44,449 nt of DNA from an uncultured Collinsella sp. Lineage in GTDB: Bacteria; Actinomycetota; Coriobacteriia; Coriobacteriales; Coriobacteriaceae. The translations under genes and the position numbers were made by a program. Positions 1 through 7,198 of the stretch are shown piece after piece. Location: positions 1 to 44,449 of the forward strand of contig CABVAY010000015.1 in NCBI GenBank assembly GCA_902496455.1, given 5' to 3'. The first letter of the stretch is position 1; each line of letters begins with the position of its first letter. The notes under the pieces were generated by a model, which saw only the letters and a list, made by a program, of their open reading frames with translations, was not told where the DNA came from and made no database searches.

Positions 1-92
1 TCCGCACATGTGCGGATGAATGTGGGAGGTGTTCGGATAAAGTCGATAATCAAGGTGCCAGTTGTGCCTGGCTTTTGGAGCGGCATTGCTGA

Positions 93-121
93 TTGTTCAA
101 AATGTCATTCGTGGGTAGAAT
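93..121 (+). promoter_or_regulatory. Promoter for RNA antisense to the small peptide gene
   Basis: A -35 box TTGTTC (93-98) and a -10 box TAGAAT (116-121) are separated by exactly 17 bp. It points rightwards into the 3' end of the peptide gene on the minus strand. Seen by eye only. Confidence 0.5.
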
Positions 122-127
122 AGTGTC

Positions 128-213
128 GACGGCAGCCCAAGTTCTGGAAAGCTGGGCAGCGCCGTTGTTTGCATTAGGGGGTCAACGCCTTAGCGGCGGC
201 GACCCCTTCTGTT
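128..213 (+). ncRNA. Putative antisense RNA (type I antitoxin candidate)
   Basis: Transcription from the promoter at 93-121 would start near 128. The region holds a 5' hairpin (GCCCA/TGGGC, within 131-163) and a second hairpin GGGGTC (178-183)/GACCCC (201-206) followed by TTCTGTT, which resembles an intrinsic terminator. The predicted RNA is about 85 nt and overlaps the last codons and stop of the minus-strand peptide gene. A 3'-overlapping antisense RNA is the usual layout of Gram-positive type I toxin-antitoxin pairs such as TxpA/RatA. The role is inferred. Confidence 0.4.
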
Positions 214-315
214 GCGCTTCGAACGCTGCTTGAGTGCCTCGGAAAGGCCGACGAGCGCCGTGAAGAACGAGACCAAAGCGGTCAGAAGTCTCACGAAATC
301 AATCAAATCGGTCAT
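190..315 (-). CDS. Small hydrophobic Arg-rich peptide, type I toxin-like
   Basis: This 41-residue frame starts MTDLIDFVRLLTALV and ends in a strongly basic tail (KQRSKRNRRGRRR). Residues 4-24 form one hydrophobic helix (LIDFVRLL...FFTALVGL). A very good Shine-Dalgarno sequence, GGGAGGT, lies 8 nt before the ATG at 315; an ATG at 321 is too close to it. A promoter-like pair lies upstream at 380-409, and a convergent promoter drives RNA across the 3' end. One short membrane helix plus a charged C-terminus, a strong SD and an antisense RNA fit the holin-like/type I toxins (TxpA, BsrG, Fst class). I see no sequence-level homology to a named toxin, so the function is inferred. Confidence 0.6.
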   Translation of the reverse strand: MTDLIDFVRLLTALVSFFTALVGLSEALKQRSKRNRRGRRR

Positions 316-379
316 GGGCATCACCTCCCATCAGGTGGAGGGCGCTGCCCGGCACATGGAACTGCCGCCAACGATACCG

Positions 380-409
380 ATTCTATCAAAGCGTAGTTGT
401 ATATGCGAA
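380..409 (-). promoter_or_regulatory. Promoter of the small peptide gene
   Basis: Read on the minus strand: -35 TTCGCA (404-409), 18-bp spacer, -10 TAGAAT (380-385). It lies about 65 nt before the peptide start codon. Confidence 0.45.
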
Positions 410-440
410 TATATGTTCGTATTCCAAGAACACAGACCCC

Positions 441-469
441 TGTGACAAAGGGGCTGCCCCTTTGTCACA
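441..469 (-). terminator. Hairpin terminator behind the HAD gene
   Basis: A perfect 13-bp inverted repeat, TGTGACAAAGGGG (441-453) and its complement (457-469), with a 3-nt loop, abuts the HAD stop codon at 470. There is no U-tract of note on either side, so it may act as a processing or stability hairpin instead. Confidence 0.6.
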
Positions 470-1333
470 TTATTCGATGACGGTGCGAGAGTTTTGCTTG
501 TGCATGGTGGCGAGCATGTGTTTGGGGACGGCGTGGACCATGCAACTGCCGATAGTTGCGCTCGCGGCGGCTTTAGCCGCATCGCTAGCGTTTTTGGTCG
601 CATAGCTGTGGCGGAAACGCTTGAGCATGGCGATATCGTTGCCGCCGTCGCCATAGACCGCGACCTCGTCCTCGGCAATGCCGTAGTAGCCCGCCAGCCA
701 GGCCACACTCTCGCCCTTGTTGCACGCCACGTCCGTGATCTCGAACATCACCGGATCAAACGGCGCGTTGACCACACGGTCCGAGCGCTCGGCCAAATAC
801 GCCTTAAGGTCGCGCTCCAGCTCGGGCGAGGTCACGCGACAGTTGATCTTGCACACATCGTGGCGCAGGATGTCACCGATCGACTGGTCGAAATACTGTT
901 CCTCGTGGTACCCGCCACGCGCACGCATGCCGCGCATCACGATGCGCTTGATAGGGCTGTCCTTCTTAAAACCCGCCTGGTGCATCTCGAACGAACCGCT
1001 CGAGAACATGCCGTCGGGCGTGGAGCAGTCGAAGCAAATGTCCGGGAACGCCTTGAGCAGCTCCTCGGTAACCTGCGGATCGATGGTCCAGGTTTTGAGC
1101 ACCTCGCCATGACTGTCGCGCACGATGGAGCCGTTAGAGCAGCAGGCATCGAGCGCCAGGCCCGTAAAGCCATGCTCGCCGACCGGCAGCGTCGAGCGTC
1201 CGGTCGCGGGAACCACATGCAGGCCGGCCTCGGTCAGCTCGCGAATGGCACGGCGGATGGTTCCATCTGCCTCGTGCAGGGCGTTCAGCAGCGTTCCGTC
1301 TAAGTCACTCGCAAACATCTTGATCATGGGCAT
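470..1333 (-). CDS. Cof-type HAD-IIB family phosphatase
   Basis: A soluble 287-residue haloacid dehalogenase-fold hydrolase of the Cof/YbjI type, expected to dephosphorylate sugar phosphates or similar small metabolites in the cytoplasm. Motif I DLDGT is at residues 10-14 (nucleophile Asp10), motif II in PATGRS near 42-47, the conserved Lys at about 206 and motif IV GDGGND at 228-233; the C2 cap lies between. SD AAGGAGAGG serves either ATG at 1333 or the ATG at 1327 two codons later. It follows the P-II gene on the same strand with a terminator between (1369-1398), so it is probably transcribed separately. Substrate cannot be told from sequence. Confidence 0.9.
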   Translation of the reverse strand: MPMIKMFASDLDGTLLNALHEADGTIRRAIRELTEAGLHVVPATGRSTLPVGEHGFTGLALDACCSNGSIVRDSHGEVLKTWTIDPQVTEELLKAFPDICFDCSTPDGMFSSGSFEMHQAGFKKDSPIKRIVMRGMRARGGYHEEQYFDQSIGDILRHDVCKINCRVTSPELERDLKAYLAERSDRVVNAPFDPVMFEITDVACNKGESVAWLAGYYGIAEDEVAVYGDGGNDIAMLKRFRHSYATKNASDAAKAAASATIGSCMVHAVPKHMLATMHKQNSRTVIE

Positions 1334-1368
1334 GCCTCTCCTTCGTCTGCACGATATTGTAGACGAGA

Positions 1369-1398
1369 ACGGGCGCGCCCCAAGAGAGGCACGCCCGT
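1369..1398 (-). terminator. Terminator behind glnK
   Basis: On the minus strand ACGGGCG...CGCCCGT forms a GC-rich hairpin (1369-1375 with 92-98 of the next row, 1392-1398) followed by TCTCGTC. It lies 17 nt past the P-II stop codon. Confidence 0.5.
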
Positions 1399-1414
1399 CA
1401 GTCGAAAGATTGTC

Positions 1415-1753
1415 CTACACCGCAGAAGGGCCGTGTTCGCCAGTACGGATGCGGATAACTTCTTCGACCGGCTCGACCCAGATTTTGCCATCGCCGACGG
1501 CTCCGGTGCGGGCGGCGTTGCAGATAATTTCGACAATGCTGTCGACGTGCTCATCGGCGCAGATAAGGGTGAACTGCACCTTAGGGATCGTGTTGACAAG
1601 CAACTCGTTGCCGCGCACGTATTCCTTCCAGCCATGCTGTGAGCCGCAGCCCTGTACCTGGTTGATAGTCATGCCACGAACATCAGCAGCAAACAGCGCG
1701 TCTTTAAGAACCTCAAGCTTCTCAGCACGAACGATCGCCGTAATCTTCTTCAT
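1415..1753 (-). CDS. glnK: P-II family nitrogen regulator
   Basis: A 112-residue trimeric signal protein that senses 2-oxoglutarate and ATP/ADP and usually gates the ammonium channel AmtB, whose gene lies just upstream on the same strand. It aligns without gaps to E. coli GlnB from MKKI to the C-terminal RIRTGE; Gln39 and Lys58 (ligand contacts) are kept, and the B-loop TGAVGDGKI is intact. The T-loop is unusual: residue 51, the tyrosine that is uridylylated or adenylylated in other bacteria, is leucine here (RGNELL), and residue 46 is valine. SD AGAGAGG precedes the ATG. The likely role is direct, ligand-controlled block of AmtB without covalent modification; that last point is inference. 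Confidence 0.93.
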   Translation of the reverse strand: MKKITAIVRAEKLEVLKDALFAADVRGMTINQVQGCGSQHGWKEYVRGNELLVNTIPKVQFTLICADEHVDSIVEIICNAARTGAVGDGKIWVEPVEEVIRIRTGEHGPSAV

Positions 1754-1803
1754 AGTGAATTCCTCTCTTTAATAAAGAAATGAATTGCCATTCAATGACG
1801 CGG

Positions 1804-1942
1804 GTTTCCCAGGTGCCGCAGATTGGGTTGAAAGAGGAGCGCCGCGTACTTTTGTACGCAAGCGACGGTTTGAAACCCAAGGTGCGGTGCCTGGGGAAGC
1901 CGCGCGACGGTTTGAAGGGCAAGGTGCGGTGCTTGGGGAAGC
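1804..1942. repeat. Inverted plus tandem repeat between amtB and glnK
   Basis: Two direct copies of about 40 bp beginning GCGACGGTTTGAA start at 1862 and 1904 (period 42). A third, inverted copy lies at about 1804-1833 (GTTTCCCAGGTGCCGCA resembles the complement of copy one). The inverted pair could fold into a long hairpin in the amtB-glnK transcript. The block starts directly behind the amtB stop codon. Confidence 0.6.
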
Positions 1943-1944
1943 TG

Positions 1945-3222
1945 TTAATCGAGTCCCGAGAAGGAGGGATACGCGCTCTCGCCGTGCTGACTCGCATCCA
2001 GGCCCAGCGCCTCGTCGGCCTCGTCCACGCGCAGGCTGCCGTGGAACAGCGCCTTGACCACCGTGGCGATCACCAAGTCGAGCACCAGCACAATAGCAAC
2101 CGTCACCACAATGCCCAAGATCTGCGAGACGAGCAGCGACACGTCGCCCGTGTAGAACAGGCCGCCCTTACCGGTCCACGAAAGCTCCGGCACGCAGAAC
2201 AGGCCCGTGAGCACGCCGCCCAAGATGCCGCCGATACCGTGGCAGCCAAACGCATCGAGCGCATCGTCGTAGCCAAACTTGGTCTTAAGATGGCTGATGG
2301 CCAGGTAGCAGACGGGCGATACGATCAGGCCCATGACCAGCGCCGCCCACGACTCGACAAAGCCTGCGCCGGGCGTGACCACCACAAGGCCCGCAACCAG
2401 ACCGGTGCTGGCGCCCACCAGCGTGGGACGACCGGTGTGCACGCGCTCGACGGCAAGCCACGAGACCATGCCCGCCGCGCTGGCCGTCACGGTGTTGAGG
2501 ATGGCAAGCGCCGCCACGGCGTTGGCCTTGAACTCGCTACCGCCGTTAAAGCCAAACCAGCCAAACCAAAGCAGGCCGGCGCCCAGCGCCACAAACGGCA
2601 CGTTATGCGGACGATAGCTCACCATGCCAAAGCCGCGACGGCGGCCGAGCATTAAGCAGAGAATCAGGCCCGTCAGACCGGACGAAATGTGTACCACGTC
2701 GCCGCCGGCAAAGTCGAGCGCGCCGATGATGTCGCCGATAAAGGAGCCATCGCCGCCCCAGACCATGTGGGCGAGCGGCGCATAGACCACGAGCAGCCAA
2801 ATGCCCAGGAAGGCCGTCATGGCACCAAACTTAACGCGGCCGGCCAGGCTGCCCGTGACGATAGCCGCCGTGATCATGGCAAACGCCATCTGGAAGGCGA
2901 TGTTGATAATCTCCGGGTAGACGGCACCGTCCGCGGCATTGCCCTCGGCCGCCTGCAGCACCTGGTTGAGCACCGGCAGGCACAGCAGCTGGTCAAGGCC
3001 TCCAATAAACGGACTCGAACCGTCGCCGCCATAGGCCAGAGACCAGCCGGCAACAATCCACAGCACACCAACCAGACCAATGGCGCCAAAGCACATGAGC
3101 ATGGTGTTGATGACATTTTTGCGCCTGGACAGGCCGCCATAGAAAAACGCCAGACCCGGTGTCATTAAAAACACGAGCATGGTGCAGATGAGCATAAACG
3201 TTGTCGATCCCGTATCGTACAT
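1945..3222 (-). CDS. amtB: Ammonium transporter
   Basis: A 425-residue Amt/Mep/Rh channel for ammonium in the cytoplasmic membrane, with about 11 hydrophobic segments. The family signature DFAGGDVVH (Asp170, His178) and the second pore histidine in FGCHGIGG (His328) are present. The N-terminus MYDTGSTTFMLICT enters directly into the first membrane helix. The start at 3222 is chosen because AAGGGGGAG precedes it; the frame is open for 19 more codons upstream, but without comparable support. A P-II gene follows 190 bp downstream, the classical amtB-glnK pairing, and a 17-bp direct repeat lies about 100 bp upstream. Expression is probably induced by nitrogen limitation (inferred from family). 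Confidence 0.95.
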   Translation of the reverse strand: MYDTGSTTFMLICTMLVFLMTPGLAFFYGGLSRRKNVINTMLMCFGAIGLVGVLWIVAGWSLAYGGDGSSPFIGGLDQLLCLPVLNQVLQAAEGNAADGAVYPEIINIAFQMAFAMITAAIVTGSLAGRVKFGAMTAFLGIWLLVVYAPLAHMVWGGDGSFIGDIIGALDFAGGDVVHISSGLTGLILCLMLGRRRGFGMVSYRPHNVPFVALGAGLLWFGWFGFNGGSEFKANAVAALAILNTVTASAAGMVSWLAVERVHTGRPTLVGASTGLVAGLVVVTPGAGFVESWAALVMGLIVSPVCYLAISHLKTKFGYDDALDAFGCHGIGGILGGVLTGLFCVPELSWTGKGGLFYTGDVSLLVSQILGIVVTVAIVLVLDLVIATVVKALFHGSLRVDEADEALGLDASQHGESAYPSFSGLD

Positions 3223-3324
3223 TCGCTCCCCCTTGATCGCATGAACGTTGTCGGCGCCCATAATGCGGCCGAGGGGCAACTGGTGTAGACCAGATACGGC
3301 GTTGTTAAACGCTGCGTTGTCGAA

Positions 3325-3361
3325 TGGAAACGGTGCCGCAATCTTGGAAACGGCGCGGCAA
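3325..3361. promoter_or_regulatory. Direct repeat upstream of amtB
   Basis: TGGAAACGGTGCCGCAA at 3325-3341 is repeated as TGGAAACGGCGCGGCAA at 3345-3361, period 20 bp (two helical turns). The location, about 100 bp before amtB, fits a tandem regulator binding site; no regulator is identified. Confidence 0.35.
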
Positions 3362-3420
3362 CGGGCGCGAAACCAACGGGAAATACGCGAGCAAGGAAGC
3401 CGCGAGCGCGCCCGTCCCGA

Positions 3421-4440
3421 CTAGCGCCGGAACAGCTCGCGGGCTCGGTCGCGGAGGTCGGTAGCTCGGATGACGCCCTCGTAGCGGTTGATACGCAAGC
3501 GCGGGAAGGCATTGAAGAAGCGCAGGTCGCGGCGGCTGAGTGACACGCTCGGCACCGGACGGCTTATGCCCTTGCCGGCAAGGCGACGACTGAGCGACGG
3601 ACGCGGCATGCTCGGTGCGGCATCGGCCACGCGGCGGGCGGCAAGCGCCAGGCCGCGAGCACCATCCGAGATAAACGTCGGCATCGAAGCCTTCTCGCGC
3701 AGGGCATCGAGCGCCGCGTCGCCCAGCTCGACCAGCCACGCGTTAACGGCACGGCCGTGGATGTGCGTCTGCGCCACCGAGTCGATCGCCGAATCGGGAA
3801 TACGTTCGAGCATGGAGTCGGACGCATCGGCAAGCGACTCATTGATGCGGTCGGCAAGGTCGGCCCGGACGCGCTCCAGCTGATCGGACAGACGCCGCCA
3901 GCTCGCCAACGAGCACAACGCGTCGACCATCATCGCGACCGCGACGATAAAGGCGGACAGCCGCACAATCAGCACCGGCAGATGGCCAAGCAGCCCCAGC
4001 AATGCCGGCTCCACTAAACGGCAGATGCACAACGCACCCAAGCCAAACGCGCATGCCCAGTACAGACAGATGCGTCCGTGCAGGTTAAACGGCAGGTGCG
4101 AATAGTCCCAAAAGCGAGCGCCCGTTGTTTTTTCCAACAGCACGCCTACGCTGTACTCAATCACGCTGCATACGAGCGCTGCAGCGACAAACTGGCTCGA
4201 GGCATCCGGAATCCCGCGCAGCAAAAGCCAGCAGGCTATTCCGCCCACACCATAGATAGGACAACACGGTCCCAACAAAAAGCCACTGTTGGCAAATCGT
4301 CCGTGATTGAGCATGGCGCAGACCGTCGACTCCCACGCCCAGCCGCAAAAACCGTAGAAGGCAAACGAGAGCACCAGTGCCGAGAGCGGGCAGGCGGCAA
4401 GCGTCGCGCCGCTAAACGCCATGTCGATCGCGGTTTCCAC
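3421..4440 (-). CDS. CmpB-like (putative ABC-transporter type IV) membrane protein
   Basis: A 339-residue protein with about five membrane segments in residues 15-175 and a soluble, basic C-terminal half. The motif WDYSHLPFNLHGRICLYWA around residues 112-130 is the hallmark of the family PF06541 (putative ABC-transporter type IV), whose actual function is unknown. The likely start is GTG at 4440, behind GAGGAGAGG; an ATG lies six codons in. It begins 3 nt behind the stop codon of the HD-domain gene, so the two are surely co-transcribed and probably translationally coupled. Confidence 0.8.
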   Translation of the reverse strand: METAIDMAFSGATLAACPLSALVLSFAFYGFCGWAWESTVCAMLNHGRFANSGFLLGPCCPIYGVGGIACWLLLRGIPDASSQFVAAALVCSVIEYSVGVLLEKTTGARFWDYSHLPFNLHGRICLYWACAFGLGALCICRLVEPALLGLLGHLPVLIVRLSAFIVAVAMMVDALCSLASWRRLSDQLERVRADLADRINESLADASDSMLERIPDSAIDSVAQTHIHGRAVNAWLVELGDAALDALREKASMPTFISDGARGLALAARRVADAAPSMPRPSLSRRLAGKGISRPVPSVSLSRRDLRFFNAFPRLRINRYEGVIRATDLRDRARELFRR

Positions 4441-4443
4441 CGT

Positions 4444-4980
4444 CTACCCTCTCCTCTTTTCGCTCGATTCGCTACTCACGCTATCGACCGTCACGTCTTT
4501 GCGCCGCAGACGACCGGCGACCGTCTCGCGCAGAGCACACCATTTATCCGCCAGGCACACAATCCATGCCTCACGACACGTCGGCGGCACCGGCACCAGC
4601 GGAAACATATGCCGCACGATAATATTCCGCTCGCGAGACGTCAGCTCAAAATCTTCCTCCGCACGCGCCAGGGCAAAAAACGGATGCCGAAAGCCATGCA
4701 GCCGATGGCTTGGGTCGGGATCGTGCCAGTCATAGAGAAAGTAATCGTGCAGCAGGGCCCCGCGCAGCAACGAGGCGCGGTCGACCGAGACACCGACGCG
4801 GCCCAGGCGCTCGGCAAAGGACAGGCTCGCCCGCGCCACCGAGGTCACATGCGTATACACCGTCACATCGCCATGCTGGATAAACTCGCGCGTCAGGCCC
4901 AAGCGGCCCGCTTGGGCCAGCTGGCGGGCGGCATAGTCGACCTCGTGCGCGATCTTCTCGGCACGAACGGCATCGGACAT
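4444..4980 (-). CDS. HD-domain phosphohydrolase
   Basis: A 178-residue cytoplasmic protein of the HD superfamily, metal-dependent phosphohydrolases. The ligands are visible: His44 in YTHVTSVAR, the His78-Asp79 pair in RGALLHDYFLYDW, and Asp145 in CLADKWCA. The sequence around the HD pair is typical of the short standalone HD proteins of Firmicutes and Actinobacteria. ATG at 4980 is chosen for its SD GGAAGGAGG. It is the first gene of a two-gene operon with the CmpB-like gene. The substrate is unknown. Confidence 0.8.
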   Translation of the reverse strand: MSDAVRAEKIAHEVDYAARQLAQAGRLGLTREFIQHGDVTVYTHVTSVARASLSFAERLGRVGVSVDRASLLRGALLHDYFLYDWHDPDPSHRLHGFRHPFFALARAEEDFELTSRERNIIVRHMFPLVPVPPTCREAWIVCLADKWCALRETVAGRLRRKDVTVDSVSSESSEKRRG

Positions 4981-5208
4981 GCTGCCTCCTTCCAGCGGCC
5001 CACGGCGACAAGCCACGGCCTGTGCACAATCGATAAAAACATCATGGAACACATTAGTATGGCATCGGACAAAACGTTTTGCCCCACCAGTTGTCGAATT
5101 ACCGCGCCGCCGTCACATATCAAACGCCAAAATGTGCGAGACTGTCTTGTGCAATTGTGTCGGCCGAGGGAGCGCCGGCGCTCGATTCGCATGGAGTAAC
5201 CCACAACG

Positions 5209-6990
5209 ATGCTGCTTACGCAAACGACAACGCCCGAGGACGTCAAGGCTCTCGACCGCGCCGAGCTTCCGCTGCTCTGCGGCGAGATTCGCCACGCCAT
5301 CCTCGAAAGCTCCGCCGCTGTCGGCGGACACGTTGCCCCCAACCTAGGCGTCGTTGAGCTCACGGTCGCGCTCCATCGCGTGTTTAACTCCCCCATCGAC
5401 AAGATTGTCTTTGACGTTTCGCACCAGACCTACGCCCACAAGGCGCTGACCGGGCGCGCGTATACCTATATCGATCCGGAACGTTTTGGCGAGGCTTCTG
5501 GCTTTGCCAATCCCGACGAGTCCGAGCACGACCTGTTCGCCATGGGCCACACCTCCACATCGGTGAGCCTGGGCTGCGGCTTGGCACACGCCCGCGATCT
5601 GGCGGGCGACAGCTACAACGTCATCACCATCATTGGCGACGGCTCGCTTTCGGGCGGCTTGGCGTTTGAGGGCTTCAACAATGCCGCCGAACTTGACAGC
5701 AACCTGATCATCATCGTCAACGATAACGACCAGTCCATCGCCGAGAACCACGGTGGCCTCTATCGCAATCTGGCCGAGCTGCGCACCAGCAACGGCACCT
5801 GTGAGCGCAACGTTTTCCGCGCGATGGGACTCGACTACCGTTATTTGGACGCCGGCAACGACGTGTTGGCCCTGGTCGACGCGCTGCAGGAACTGCGCAA
5901 TATCGATCATCCCATCGTGCTGCACGTCTCCACCGCCAAGGGCAAGGGCTTTGAGCCAGCCCAAAACGACCCCGAGCGCTGGCACCACGTGGGTCCGTTT
6001 GACATGGCGACCGGGCGCAAGCTCTGCCCGGGCCATCCGAGCGAGCCTGCGCCGCGCACCTACGCCGACATTACGGGCGAGGCGCTCAGCGCCGCCATCG
6101 AGCGCGATCCGCAGGTCGTGGGCATCACGGCCGCCACACCCTACATCATGGGCTTTACACCCGAGTTTCGCGCTGCCGCCGGCAAACAGTTCGTCGATGT
6201 GGGCATTGCCGAGGAGCACGCCGTGACCTTTGCCACCGCGCTTGCGCGCTCGGGCGCTAAGCCAGTCTTTGGTGTGTACGGCACGTTTTTGCAGCGCGCC
6301 TACGACGAGTTGTGGCACGACCTGTGCCTCAACGATGCCCCCGCAACCATCTTGGTGTTTGGCGCGTCGATCTTTGGCACCACATCCGAGACGCACCTCT
6401 CGTTCTTTGATATTTCCATGCTGGGCGCTCTTCCCAACATGCACTACTTGGCGCCGGCCTGTATGGAGGAATACCTGTCCATGCTGAGCTGGTCGCTCGA
6501 CCACCGCGAGCATCCCGTGGCGATTCGTGTACCGGGCATCGGCCTGGTGAGCCGCCCCGATTTGGCACCTGCCGAGGACACCGACTACAGCGCCGTTCGC
6601 TACAACGTGGTGCGCCAGGGTCGCGACGTTGCCGTGCTCGCGCTCGGCGATTTCTTTGAGCTAGGCGAGCGTGTGGCAAACCGCTTGGCCGCCGAGTACG
6701 GTATCGAAGCCACGCTCGTCAACCCGCGCTTCGCAACCGAGCTCGACCGCGAGTTCCTCGACAGCCTTGCCGCCGAGCATCGCGTCGTCGTCACCCTCGA
6801 GGACGGCATCTTGGACGGCGGCTGGGGCGAGCGCGTGGCGTGCTACCTGGCCTGCACGCCCGTGCGTACCCGCACCTTCGGCATCGCCAAGGGCTTCCCC
6901 GACCGCTACGACCCCAACGAATTGCTCGCACAGAACGGCATGACGGTCGAGAACATGGCCGCCGAAACCGTAAGGCTACTCAACGAGTAA
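5209..6990 (+). CDS. DXS-like thiamine-diphosphate enzyme
   Basis: A 593-residue protein with full-length similarity to 1-deoxy-D-xylulose-5-phosphate synthase, the first enzyme of the MEP isoprenoid pathway. The thiamine diphosphate motif GDGSLSGG (143-150) with NDN (171-173), the active-site His41 and the activating Glu335 in GIAEEHAV are kept. The segment that in canonical DXS reads DRAG...DGPTH is replaced here by VFGAS...TSETH (383-396): the conserved Arg and Asp of that substrate-binding region are absent. It is also shorter than E. coli DXS (620). It may be a divergent DXS or a paralogue with another substrate. SD GGAG lies 12 nt before the ATG; a strong terminator follows. Confidence 0.75.
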   Translation: MLLTQTTTPEDVKALDRAELPLLCGEIRHAILESSAAVGGHVAPNLGVVELTVALHRVFNSPIDKIVFDVSHQTYAHKALTGRAYTYIDPERFGEASGFANPDESEHDLFAMGHTSTSVSLGCGLAHARDLAGDSYNVITIIGDGSLSGGLAFEGFNNAAELDSNLIIIVNDNDQSIAENHGGLYRNLAELRTSNGTCERNVFRAMGLDYRYLDAGNDVLALVDALQELRNIDHPIVLHVSTAKGKGFEPAQNDPERWHHVGPFDMATGRKLCPGHPSEPAPRTYADITGEALSAAIERDPQVVGITAATPYIMGFTPEFRAAAGKQFVDVGIAEEHAVTFATALARSGAKPVFGVYGTFLQRAYDELWHDLCLNDAPATILVFGASIFGTTSETHLSFFDISMLGALPNMHYLAPACMEEYLSMLSWSLDHREHPVAIRVPGIGLVSRPDLAPAEDTDYSAVRYNVVRQGRDVAVLALGDFFELGERVANRLAAEYGIEATLVNPRFATELDREFLDSLAAEHRVVVTLEDGILDGGWGERVACYLACTPVRTRTFGIAKGFPDRYDPNELLAQNGMTVENMAAETVRLLNE

Positions 6991-6991
6991 G

Positions 6992-7027
6992 AAAACCTCC
7001 GCAAGGGAAGCACCCCTGCGGAGGTTT
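6992..7027 (+). terminator. Intrinsic terminator of the DXS-like gene
   Basis: AAAACCTCCGCA (6992-7003) pairs with TGCGGAGGTTTT (7016-7027), followed by TATTTT. It starts 2 nt past the stop codon. Confidence 0.85.
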
Positions 7028-7047
7028 TTATTTTCGCGACGCGATTA

Positions 7048-7182
7048 TCTCAATCTGTAACATCTAGAGCCCGAATTCCCGTCTAACTGTTACAAATCGA
7101 GACATTCAAATCCCCCTAAGGAGAAAATCTCAATCTGTAACAGTTACTCGGCAAAAACGGCTGCAGATGTTACAGATTGAGA
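7048..7182. repeat. Two tandem 55-bp palindromic elements
   Basis: Element one (7048-7102) and element two (7128-7182) are both 55 bp and 80 bp apart. Each begins TCTCAATCTGTAACA and ends with its complement; the second is a perfect 15-bp inverted repeat, the first has two mismatches. The central 25 bp differ. They lie between the convergent DXS-like and alcohol dehydrogenase genes, which have their stops at 6990 and 7199. Confidence 0.75.
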
Positions 7183-7198
7183 CAAAACAGCAAGGTAG

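Noticed and set aside
1..16. Perfect palindrome TCCGCACATGTGCGGA at the window start
   Set aside because: It may be part of a larger structure cut by the window edge (TGCGGA recalls the long-hairpin loop), but without the left flank nothing can be claimed.
494..1303. Long plus-strand open frame across the HAD gene
   Set aside because: Antisense shadow of a clear HAD phosphatase; the protein is His/Arg-rich low-complexity sequence with no motif. The same holds for 1780-2655, 5344-6513, 17064-17849, 20116-21228, 21647-23044, 24793-25755, 31097-31975, 35107-36210, 36465-37931 and 37925-38977.
7048..7182. CRISPR-like array (repeated TCTCAATCTGTAACA)
   Set aside because: Only two palindromic units with paired ends, no regular spacers and no cas genes nearby.
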